The position numbers and the translations under genes are program-made. A stretch of DNA of 37,500 nt from the NCBI GenBank assembly GCA_002104895.1, contig MCFG01000040.1, forward strand, positions 147,501 to 185,000. Direction: 5' to 3'. A model generated the notes under the pieces. It saw only the letters and a list, made by a program, of their open reading frames with translations. It searched no databases and was not told where the DNA came from. Of the stretch, positions 1-10,005 are shown one piece after another. Numbering within the stretch: the stretch's first letter is position 1; every line of letters starts with the position of its first letter. This DNA is from Anaeromyces robustus (Eukaryota > Neocallimastigomycota > Neocallimastigomycetes > Neocallimastigales > Neocallimastigaceae).

Positions 1-99
1 AAAATAAAAAATTCAAGAATTTATTTTTTTTAAAAAAATAAAAAATAAATAAATAAACATATATATTTTTTCATTATTAATTTAATATATTAAAAGAAG

Positions 100-801
100 A
101 TGGTTGTCAACAATTTTTATGATGAATTTCCACCAGAAATTGATAATTTAAGAGATAGAGCTCAAGAATTAGCAAAAAAGAGAGGTGATTGTTTTGAACG
201 TTCACAACAAGCCTTCAAGAATGGTGACAAAGCTAAGGCAAAAGAACTTTCAGATGAAGGTAAGAAATATGATCAAGAAATGGACGAATGTAACAGAAAA
301 GCAGCCAATTTAATTTTTAAATTAAACAACACTGATAAGAAATTACCAATTCATGAAATTGATTTACATGGTTTATTTGTTGAAGAATCTAAGACTTTTG
401 TTGAAGAAAGAATTAAATTATGTAAGTCAAAGAATGTTGATGCTTTAATTATTATTGTTGGTCGTGGTAATCACAGTGCTGATAAAATTCCAAAAATTAA
501 ACCAGCCATTGAAGAATTAGTTAGAATTCATGGAATTGAATCAAGAATTAATGAACCAAATCAAGGTTGTATTACTCTTTTATTTAAGAAAGGTGCTAAA
601 GTTCCAGAATATGGTAACAAACCAGCTGCTGCTTCATCTGCTCCACAAAAATCTACTCCACAAAAATCAGGTCCACAAAAGAATTCTAATTCTAGAATTA
701 ATAGTCCAAAGGCTCAAAACACTGAAAAAGTTACTAGAGTAGCTAACAGAGATGCTGCTGCTTCAGATAATAATGCTTCTGGTGGTTGTATTATTTGTTA
801 A
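100..801 (+). CDS. DUF1771 + Smr domain protein with a CaaX-like C-terminus
   Basis: This is an intronless gene of 233 codons. Residues about 10-75 form a charged helical segment rich in Arg, Lys and Glu, as in the DUF1771 domain that normally precedes Smr domains. Residues about 86-165 are an Smr domain, with the DLHG motif at 88-91 and GRGNHS at 121-126. Smr domains in this architecture (fungal and plant homologues, human N4BP2) bind nucleic acid and in several cases cut RNA or DNA, so a nucleic-acid role is inferred. Residues about 172-225 are a Ser/Pro/Gln/Lys/Asn-rich linker. The protein ends GGCIIC, which fits a farnesylation CaaX box and would tether it to membrane. The start at 100 has a purine-rich context after an A/T-rich leader, and no in-frame upstream ATG was noticed. 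The stop is followed by a T-rich 3' region. The domain call is firm; the substrate is unknown. Confidence 0.92.
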   Translation: MVVNNFYDEFPPEIDNLRDRAQELAKKRGDCFERSQQAFKNGDKAKAKELSDEGKKYDQEMDECNRKAANLIFKLNNTDKKLPIHEIDLHGLFVEESKTFVEERIKLCKSKNVDALIIIVGRGNHSADKIPKIKPAIEELVRIHGIESRINEPNQGCITLLFKKGAKVPEYGNKPAAASSAPQKSTPQKSGPQKNSNSRINSPKAQNTEKVTRVANRDAAASDNNASGGCIIC

Positions 802-1222
802 TCATTTTTTTTTTAATATTCAGGGAAAAAATAGTGACGTTAAGCCAAGCTTAATGTATATATATATTTTATATTTATAATAAGACTATTTTTTTTTTTT
901 TTTTAAAAAAATTATTTATTTAAAAGAAAAAATTAAATATTTTTCTATTAAAATAGATATAATAATAATAAACAAATAAAAAAAATAATTTTTTTATTTA
1001 ATAAAATAAATATAGGTATAATAAATAAATCAATAAACCAACAAACAACAACAATAAAATAATATCAAATAAATAAACAAATAAAAAAATACTTAATAAA
1101 AAAGCAATAATTAATTAAAAATAAATATAATTATACCTATAATAATAAACACAATAATTTTTAAAAAATATAATTAATAATTAAGTAAATAAAATTTATT
1201 AATATATAAATAATATAAATAA

Positions 1223-1293
<71 letters not shown>

Positions 1294-1645
1294 ACAAATA
1301 TTAAAAAAAATTTTTTTATGATATAAAATTTAAATATTATTTTATTATTATTTATATCATTATTGAACATATTTTTTATGATATAAATTTAAAAATTACT
1401 TTATTATTGTTTATATTATTATTAATTTGTACATAATATGGATTTAAACCAACATATATGATATAAATATGAATTATTTATTTTAATTAAATATGAATAA
1501 TTTAAAATATTTCACTTATTTATATTTTTATATTAAATTAAACTTGAAATTTATATATAAATTCAAATTACTATTTTTAATGATGTAAAAAAGAGTTACG
1601 GATAATTTTTTCTTTATATTATTATTCTAATTATATATATTTTAT
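802..1645. other. Convergent intergenic region between the Smr gene and med10
   Basis: No gene is visible in this 844-base A/T-rich stretch between two 3' ends. It holds a short hairpin at 840-854 (TTAAGC, loop CAA, GCTTAA), a (TAAA)n array at about 1218-1296, and a cluster of ATGATATAAA decamers at 1318-1467. AATAAA-type strings that could serve as poly(A) signals are abundant on both strands and are not individually diagnostic. The apparent reading frame of repeated YLFI at 1161-1370 is only the tetranucleotide repeat translated. Confidence 0.7.
1218..1296. repeat. (TAAA)n microsatellite
   Basis: About 20 uninterrupted tetranucleotide units lie in the convergent gap downstream of both neighbouring genes. 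Similar (TAAA)n tracts recur at about 3000-3380 and inside an intron of the J-protein gene at about 4553-4618. Confidence 0.9.
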
Positions 1646-2658
1646 TTATTTTTCATTTGTTAATTTTTGGTATAATTCATAATCTTCTGGTAGAATATTT
1701 TGAATATTTTTTTGTAAAGTATTACTAAGTAACTAATAATTTAAATATTAGTAATAATATTTAAATAAAAATTATAATTATTAATAATTTTTATAAAAAA
1801 TTATATAAATGCAATAGTAAATATACAAGTTAAATTTAATTATTAAAAAAAAAAAAAGAGAAAATTTCGTATATATATAATAATAAAATTATAAATTTAT
1901 TATTATTTTTTTTAAAATATTTATATAAATATATATTATTAAAATTTACCTTCATTGCTTCTATTTTCCCATTCGTATTTTGATTTTGAGAAACAGTTGC
2001 TTTAATTAAATTATTTGTAAATATATCAGGATTTTTTCCTTGTTCAATATCACTGTTTTTTTTTAGATATAATTATAATTATTAATTACATATATTAATA
2101 TATAATATATAAATATATATAAAACTATATTTTTAAATATATTTACTCAAGCAATTCTTGCGGTATTTTAATATCAATATTCTCTTTTATATCATCTAAA
2201 TCTTTTAATTCTTCAACTACTTCGTTACTATGATTATTGGTTAACATAATAATATAAATGTATATATTATAGAGAAATTTTATACAAAAAGATTAAATTA
2301 GTTTGTATAATATTTGAATAATATATATAATATTGTATACATTGTTATAAATTTGTAAATTAAAAAAAAAAAAAAAAAAAAAAGAAAGTAGGAATTATAA
2401 TTTCAACTAAATTAGAATTTCATTATAATAATATGAAATTTACATTTTATTATGTAATACTTGTGTACTTGAAGGTTGAAAATCATAAACGATCACATTT
2501 AAATTATATAAAGTATTTATTAATTCCATTGTTTTATTTTCTAAAAGTTCTAATGGATCTCCAACTAATTTATCTTCATAATCATTATTAATATTGTCAT
2601 CAAAATTATCATCAAAATTTAAATCATCAATGTCTTCAATATTGATTTCATCTTCCAT
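1646..2658 (-). CDS. med10: Mediator complex subunit 10 (Med10/Nut2), four exons
   Basis: Med10 is a middle-module subunit of Mediator, the nuclear complex linking activators to RNA polymerase II. Exons on the minus strand are 2658-2444, 2227-2147, 2052-1950 and 1732-1646. All introns are GT-AG, and the joined frame is 486 nt (161 aa). An acidic N-terminus of about 35 residues rich in Asp, Glu and Asn precedes the conserved region. Recognisable Med10 signatures are VYDFQPSSTQVLHNKI near residue 57, then a LKDLDDIKENIDIKIPQELL segment, and DIEQGKNPDIFTNNLI, which matches the family motif 'Y.D.G.NP...T...'. The start is the only plausible ATG, just after an A/T-rich leader. The gene is divergent from the J-protein gene, from which it is separated by 1.3 kb. 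All phases close, so the model is well supported; the acidic N-terminal extension is lineage-specific low complexity. Confidence 0.9.
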
Positions 2659-3982
2659 CTTGGATTTGATTATTAAATAATATATGTAAAATTAACTGAT
2701 TATTGATAGTATTAGGATATTTTTAAATTCTGGATTTATTAAATTTTTTGTTTTTAACTTTTTATTTTATATTTTAAGTTATAAAGATTAAATTAATTTT
2801 TTAATTTTATTTTTAATAATAAAATTATTTTTATTGATGTATACAAATCTTTAAAAATTTATTATAAAAAGATTTTTATAAATATTTTTCATTATAATAT
2901 TTATTGTAAATGTTATATTTAAAATTATTATATAATAATATTATCAATTATTATAGATTTAATGAAATTTATAATAAATAATTAGTATATAATAATAAAT
3001 AAATATGTAAATAAATAAATCAATCAATAAATAAACATATAAATAAATAATAAATAAATATATAAATATATAAATAAATAAATAAAAATAAATAAATAAA
3101 TATAAATTAATATATTAAATAAATATTAATAAATAAATAAATAAATAAATAAATATTAATAAATAATTAAATAAATAAATAAATAAAAATAAATAAATAA
3201 ATATAAATTAATATATTAAATAAATATTAATAAATAAATAAATAAATAAATAAATATTAATAAATAAATAAATAAATAAAAATAAATAAATAAATAAATA
3301 AAAATAAATAAATAATTAAATAAATAAATAAAAATAAATAAATAAATATAAATTAATATATTAAATAAATATTAATAAATTAATTTTTTTAATTATTTTT
3401 CATAATATTATCGGTTATTTTATTATAGAATATTATTACAATATTTGTTATTATTTAAATTTAATATTCCATTATATTTTTATTTTCTTTTTTTTAAAAA
3501 AAGAATTTTATTATAATTTAAATAATTTTCATTTGTCAAAAATAAAGTTTTTAAAGTTTTGTTTTTTAATATATTTTTAAAAAAAAAACATTTAAAATTT
3601 CAAAATTTCTATTCAATATTATAGGCTAAATAACTATATTTTAAGCCAATCATAATTTCAGATATATGAAATGTAATTAAATTTTTTGTATTATAATTGT
3701 TTTAACAAAAAAAAAATTTTTTTAAGCACAATAACAAAAAATAAATTAATTAAATAATTATAGAGACTTAATAGAAAAAAAAGAATAATATATTAAATAA
3801 ATAATAACTATTGCAAAATTAGTTATTATTACCAAGACTTTTTTTTTATAACTTATTATTATAGCTTATATTTTTAAAATATTTTAACTTTTATTTATTT
3901 GAATAGTTTATATATAATAATATAAAATTGAAGATTTAAATTTAGTATTTATTTAAAATAATATATATATTAATAAATAAAA
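2659..3982. promoter_or_regulatory. Divergent promoter region between med10 and the J-protein gene
   Basis: This 1.3-kb 5'-5' gap presumably carries both promoters. No specific factor site can be named. Its middle, about 3000-3380, is a (TAAA)n-type block with a higher-order repeat structure (listed separately). The 600 bases next to the J-protein start are T/A-rich with several homopolymers, as is usual for dictyostelid promoters. No open frame with coding character was seen on either strand. Confidence 0.6.
3000..3380. repeat. Higher-order (TAAA)n repeat block
   Basis: A tetranucleotide tract is punctuated by a recurring non-TAAA segment beginning TATAAATTAA and continuing through a TATATTAAATAAATATTAAT motif. 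Copies start at 3102, 3202 and 3348. The first two are about 100 bases apart and the second and third about 146, with TAAA units making up the difference. This looks like segmental tandem duplication within a microsatellite. Confidence 0.8.
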
Positions 3983-4557
3983 ATGAAATCCATTACTTTA
4001 CCCGACTTACCAAAAGATATAAGTCCAGAAATTAAAGAGCAAAAATATGTTAAATATGATATTGAAAAACCTGAATTACATTCTGTTGAAAAAGTTGGTG
4101 ATCGTTTAATGAAATATCAAAAGTGTTCAGAAACTGGATTTGATAAATATTTCGAAGTTAAAGGAGAAGAAGAAAATGAAGAATATATTGATGACAGTGA
4201 TTATGAAGAAGAATCTCCAGAATTATTAAAATTGGATCCATACAAATGGAAGGTATATAAAAAAAAAAAGAATTTTTTTTTATAATTATTAACTATATAT
4301 TTGAATTATGGTATTAATATTAATATTAAATTTTGAATTTTGGTTAAATTCATATTAATAAATATATATATTTTCTCGGTTAAATTTATATATATAAATT
4401 TCTAAAGTCCCAAGACCATTATGCCGTTTTGGGTTTATCAAAATTAAGAATTAATGCTACTGATGAAGATATTAAAAATGCTTGTATGTTAAAAATAAAT
4501 AATAATAACAATAATTATTATATAAAAATATATTATTAATTATTATTAGAGAATAGA

Positions 4558-4616
<59 letters not shown>

Positions 4617-7600
4617 ATAGTAAACAAATAATAAATAAAATAATAAATAATAAATGGATAAAAAATATTAAAATATTTAAAAATTGAAAATATAGACCGT
4701 AAAAAGGTATTAAGACATCACCCAGACAAAAAGGCTTCAGATGGTAATAGTAATAATGATTCATTCTTTAAATGCATTCAAAAAGGTAAATTTATAATTT
4801 GTTTATTATTATTATTATTATTTATATATTATTATTATTATTTTTGTTATATATATTTCATTTAAAAGAAAAAAATATTAAAATATATTTAAAATATAAT
4901 TCATATAGCATATGAAATTATTACTGATCCTGTAAAAAGAAGACAATTTGATTCTGTCGATCCAGAATTTGATGAATCTATTCCAACTAAATGTTCAAAG
5001 GAAAATTTCTTTGAAGTATTAACCCCAGTTTTCGAAAGAAATGCAAGGTAAATTATAGTAATAACAATGATAACAATGATAATAATAATAATTGTTTAAT
5101 ATAAAGATAATATAAATATTTTTTTAAAAGTTTATTATAAAGTTAAAATGATAATTTTTAATAAACTTAACCTTTAGATTTATCATTAATAAATCATTTA
5201 ATCATTTTTTTTAAAAAAAATTTTTTATTTTCAACTTTATTTATTAATAAATATTATTAATATTATATTATATATATGTTAATATTAATGAAAATTCATA
5301 AATAATAGATTTTCTAATATCCAACCAGTTCCATCTCTTGGTGATATGAATAGTACTCGTGAAGAAGTTGAAGAATTTTATAGATTCTGGGCAAATTTTG
5401 ATTCATGGAGATCTTTTGAATACTTAGATGAAGAAGATGCTGATAGTTATGAAAAGTATTATAAAAAATCTAAATTATTAATTATATTATTATTTATAAG
5501 TTATAATTCAATATATTATTTATTTATTTATTTTTTTTAATTAATATTTTTTTTTTCTTTTTACTTTTAATATATGTATTATTTAAAATAATTGATAATT
5601 TAAAAGTCGTGAAGATAGACGTTATTATGAACGTAAGAATAAGAATGCTAGAGCTAAACATAAGAAAGAAGATAACCAAAGAATTATTAATTTAATAGGT
5701 AATTATATTTAAATTTAGATTATTATTATTTTTTTTATTTTATCTTTATTATATATTATATTATATAATATTATATTATATTATATTATATTATATTATT
5801 TTATTTTATTTTATTTTATTTTTTTTATTTTATTTTATTTTATTTTATTTTATTTTATTTTATTTTATTTTATTTTATTTTATTTTATTTTATTTTATTT
5901 TATTTTATTTTATTTTATTTTATTTTATTTTATTTTATTTTATTTTATTTTATTTTATTTTATTTTATTTTATTTTATTTTATTTTATTTTATTTTATTT
6001 TATTTTATTTTATTTTATTTTGATTATTTTGATTATTATATATATATTATAACAGTAATATATGTATATAAATATTTTTTTATATTGATTTATTAAAATA
6101 AATATTTAATTTTAATTAATTAACAACAGATTTAGCTGTTAGAACTGATCCAAGATTAGCTTTATATAGAAAGGCAGATCGTGAATCAAAGGAAGCTAAA
6201 CGTTTAGAAAAGAAAGCTGCTCAAATTGCTGCTGCAAATGAAGAAAAGAAGGTAACATTTTAATATAAGAAAGAATTTAAATGGTATCAATAATATAATT
6301 TTATCTAATATATATATATATATATTTTAACAGAGAAAAGAAGAAGAAGAAAAGGAAAAAGAACGTGCTATTCGTGAAGAAGAAGAAAGAATTGCTAGAG
6401 AAAAGAAGGAAAAAGAAATGAAAAAAAGAGTTGTTCGTAAGGAAAAGAAAACCTTGAAAAAATTTTTACAAGTATGCTTTTTTTTTACTTTAAATTATTA
6501 ATTATTATTTTAAAATAAGTTAATAAAAGAATAATATTATTTAATATTTAATATTTGTATTGATTTATAATATGAATAATTATATTATATTTATGTGCAT
6601 ATTCATTTTTTCTTAATTTATAGGATAATAATTATTTAATTGATCCAGCAACCCCAGCAACCCCAGAACAAATTGACAGTCAATTAAAAAAATTAGATGG
6701 ATATATTACACAAATGGATGCCGATAATTTAACAGCTTATCGTGTTTATTTAATTAGAGCTTTTGAAAATGGTTGGGAATCAGCATCAAATTACTTTAAT
6801 GAAGAAAACCATTTAAATGAAGGTGAAAAATATGCTGAAGAATTAGCTTCAATGGCACCAGTTGAAGAAGTTAAGGAAGAAATTATAAGTGAATCAGTAA
6901 ATGAACCTGTAACTGAAGAAAAGAAGGAAGTTGAAAAAGTTGAAATTATTGAAGAAGAAAAGAAAGAACCAGAAGTAAAGAAACCAGAAGTTGTTAAATT
7001 ATTGAGAAAATTACCATCTATTTCAAAAATTGGTGGTATGAGAAGAACTAAGAAAAAGATTATTAGAAGGGAATATGATTCAGAAGAAGAAAATGATGAA
7101 GAGAGAAAAAGGGAAATAGAAAAGGAAAATGAAGAAGTAAAGGAAGAAAGTGCACCAGCTACATCATCTAAAAAGAAGAACAAGAAGAAGAAGAATAAGA
7201 AGAAGAAGAATAGTTCTGAAGAACTTAAAGTAAATATTGATGAACCTGTTGTTACAGAAGAAGTTAAAAAAGAAATAAATGAAGAAGTTACTGGTCCAAC
7301 GGAAGAATCAATTGAAACTGTTGAACCAGTTACATCTGATAAAGAAATTAAAGAAGAAAGTATTACAATTGTTGAAGAAAAACCATTAATAAATGAAGAA
7401 GTTAAAGAAGTTGCTCAAGATGTTACTAATGAAGTAAATGTTCGTGGTATGTATGAAATTAAACCAATTTATGGTGAAGTTCCAGAAATTGATACAAAAA
7501 CTAAAATGTATACTGTTAAATCTATTTATGGTGATGATGTTGTTGTTGATTTACCACTAACAGCAAGTCGTCGCTTAGGTCAAACTGAAGAAAAAGGAGA

Positions 7601-9167
7601 TAATAAAGAAGTACCAAATTCAGATGAAAATAGTGTAAATATTGAAGAAAAGTCAGTTGCTACTGATGAAATAAAAGAAGAAACTATAAATATTCGTGGT
7701 ATGTACGAAGTTAAACCAATTTATGGTGAAGTTCCAGAAATTGATACTAAAACTAAAATGTATACTGTTAAATCTATTTATGGTGATAATGTAATTGTTG
7801 ATTTACCATTAACAGCAAGTCAACGTTTAAGCCAAGTTGAAGAAAAAGAAGTTAAAAATATTGAAGAAGCTAAAGAAGAAGCCGCTACTATCAAAGAACC
7901 AGTAGTTGATGAAGTAGTAGAAATTGTTGAAAATAATCCAGAAGCTTGTAATGAAGAAGCTCCGGTTGAAACTCCAGTTGAAACAAAACCAGAAACTACA
8001 GAAAATGAAGAAGTAAAGATTGAAGTACCAGTTCAAGAAAAACCAGAAACTACAGAAAATGAAGAAGTAAAGGTTGAAGTTCCAGTTCAAGAAAAACCAG
8101 AAACTACAGAAAATGCAGAAGAAAAGGATGAAGTTCCAGTTCAAACAAAAGTAGAGAATAAAAAGAGTAAGAAAATAAAGAAGAAGAAGTCTAAGGCTAA
8201 ACTTACTGAAGTTAAACCAAAGGAAGAAATTAAAGAAGAAAAGAAGGAAGAGAAAAAGGTTGAAAAGAAACAAGAAATTATTAAACCAAAAGAAGAAATA
8301 TTGAAAGAAGTTAAAAAACAAGAAGAAGAAAATGCTAAACGTATTAAGGATATTTTAAAGAAGAAAATTTCCATGGGTAAACTTCGTTTAAAGAAATCAA
8401 ATAGAAAATTAAGAGAAGATAAAAAAGAAGATGAAAAAAAGGAAAATGAAAAGGAAGAATTAACTATTTCTTTCAGTGATAGTAATAGAAAGAAAACTAA
8501 AGCCGAAAGAAAGGCTGAAAAAGAAGCTAAAAAAGCTGCTAAGAAGAACCAAACTGAAACTCAAACTGAAACTCAAACTGAAACTGAAGATGTTACTGAA
8601 AAGATTGAAGAATCTGAAAAAGAAAAAGAAGAAGAAAAGATTCCAGTTGTTCAAGAAACCGAAGATAAAACTGAAGTTGAAGAAAAAGTTGAAGTTACTG
8701 AAGAAGCTATTGAAGAAAAAACTGAAGAAGTTGAAGAAAAAACAGAAATTAGTGGTGAATCAAGTGAAGATAAAACTGAAATAATAGAAGAAAAAACAGA
8801 AATAATAGAAGTTCCAGTTACTGGAGATGAAGAAAAAGTAGAAGTAGAAACAATAGTTATAAATGAATCAGCTAAAGAAGAAAAGAAAGTCGAAAATATA
8901 CCAGTTACTCAAACTCAAACTAAAAGTTTAAGACGTTGTCCTTCGGGAATTTCATTAAAACCTTGGACTCCAGAACAACAAACTAAATTAGAAGAAGCTT
9001 TAGTTAAATTCTCTGCTTTACAATTTAAAGAAAATCCAATGGAAAGATGGTATGAAATTTCAAATTATGTTGGTCGTAGTAGAACTGATATTAAATTCAG
9101 AATTAAAGATTTAGCTGAATCTGTTAGAAGAAAGAGAAGCATTCAAAGTTTAAAATCTCAAAATTAA
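3983..9167 (+). CDS. dnajc2: Zuotin/DNAJC2 (MPP11/ZRF1)-type J-protein, nine exons
   Basis: This is the J-domain partner of the ribosome-associated complex, which stimulates an Hsp70 at the ribosomal exit tunnel; animal homologues also act on chromatin. Exons are 3983-4252, 4408-4483, 4696-4785, 4909-5047, 5309-5455, 5607-5698, 6130-6251, 6334-6471 and 6624-9167, giving 1205 aa. The J domain starts near DHYAVLGL (residues 93-100) and carries the HPD triad at 124-126. Next come the zuotin homology segments [20 protein letters not shown] and [11 protein letters not shown], a charged ribosome-binding helix, and a long Lys/Glu region. One SANT/Myb-like domain lies at about 1137-1190 (KPWTPEQQ, then [10 protein letters not shown]). 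Human DNAJC2 has two SANT domains and 621 residues; here the first SANT is not seen, and about 600 low-complexity residues lie between zuotin core and SANT. Two copies of a motif starting RGMYE(I/V)[11 protein letters not shown] sit at residues 632 and 716. Intron 6 carries a large pentanucleotide array. Confidence 0.93.
4553..4618. repeat. (TAAA)n microsatellite in intron 2 of dnajc2
   Basis: About 16 tetranucleotide units lie within the intron 4484-4695. On the minus strand they create a spurious YLFIYLFI reading frame. The flanking splice sites (GTATGTT and ATATAG) are intact. Confidence 0.85.
5768..6021. repeat. Pentanucleotide array, (TTATA)n passing into (TTTTA)n, in intron 6 of dnajc2
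   Basis: Within the 431-base intron 5699-6129, about six TATAT-type pentamer units (TTATA) change to about 44 almost perfect TTTTA units. The same five-base register is kept across the change. One T-run irregularity occurs near 5820. The array makes this by far the longest intron of the gene. Confidence 0.9.
7437..7847 (+). repeat. Two-copy coding repeat in dnajc2
   Basis: Two copies of a unit of about 159 bases (about 53 aa), at 7437-7595 and 7689-7847, differ at only a few residues (MYEIKP versus MYEVKP, GDDVV versus GDNVI, SRRLGQ versus SQRLSQ). The 31-codon spacer between them is divergent acidic sequence. Unlike the surrounding Lys/Glu-rich sequence, the unit is not low complexity and contains hydrophobic and aromatic positions. 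Confidence 0.9.
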
Positions 9168-9786
9168 AAATAATATTTTCATATAATTAAAAATTAGATA
9201 AATAGTAAAAGTAAAATTAAAAAAAAAAAAGGAAAAAAAAAAAAAAGTATTTCACAATATTAGATAATATTCTCCAATTATTAAGTACATATTAAACGTA
9301 TATAACAAAAATATTTATTTATTATTATAATTATTTAAGTCTCTATAATTAAATTTTATTCAATCTATATTTTTTTAAAATATTATTATCTGCATTGTAT
9401 TATTAAATATTACAATTATATCAATTTTTTTTTCATTAAATATTATTTAATATTTCAATCTTTTTTTTTATTTTTTTTTCCTTTTTATTATTATCGCTTA
9501 TCTTTTACTTTTTATATATAAAAATATATTTATTATAATTAAAAAATCTATTATTTAAATTAATATATATTACATAGAAATAGTCAATAAATTAAATTAT
9601 GTTAAAATGAAATAAAAGAGTAAATTATAGAAAAAAATTGAACATTCAACAAATAAATAAAATTAAAATATATATATAAAAAAAAAAAAAAAAAAAAAAA
9701 TTTTTATACCATTTTTTTTTGTTTGTTTCTTTGTTAAAATTTTTGTTTTATTTATTACATATTCTATTGATAATAACTTTTTTTCA

Positions 9787-9825
<39 letters not shown>

Positions 9826-10005
9826 TATGAAAAGATTAAATATTAGAAAAAAATAATAATAATTATAATACTAATAATAAAGATAATACTATGTTATTTT
9901 TTAATTTATATAATGTTATGATAATCAATATTTTTGATAAAAATGTTGATTTGACAAATGTTTTATATACAATATTTATGTATATAATTTTTTTTATTTA
10001 GAGAT
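9168..10005. other. Convergent intergenic region between dnajc2 and the TTC29-like gene
   Basis: This 838-base gap lies between two 3' ends. It contains long homopolymers (an A run near 9680-9700 and a T run at about 9789-9822) and otherwise unpatterned A/T-rich DNA. No coding frame or RNA gene could be supported. Confidence 0.65.

Noticed and set aside
1161-1370. Minus-strand frame of repeated YLFI
   Set aside because: It is the (TAAA)n microsatellite translated and has no coding character outside the repeat. The same applies to the frame at 4546-4764.
6791-8784. Several Phe/Ser-rich minus-strand frames and a Lys/Leu plus-strand frame
   Set aside because: They lie antisense to, or in another frame of, the Glu/Lys-rich dnajc2 exon 9, which has domain homology at both ends.
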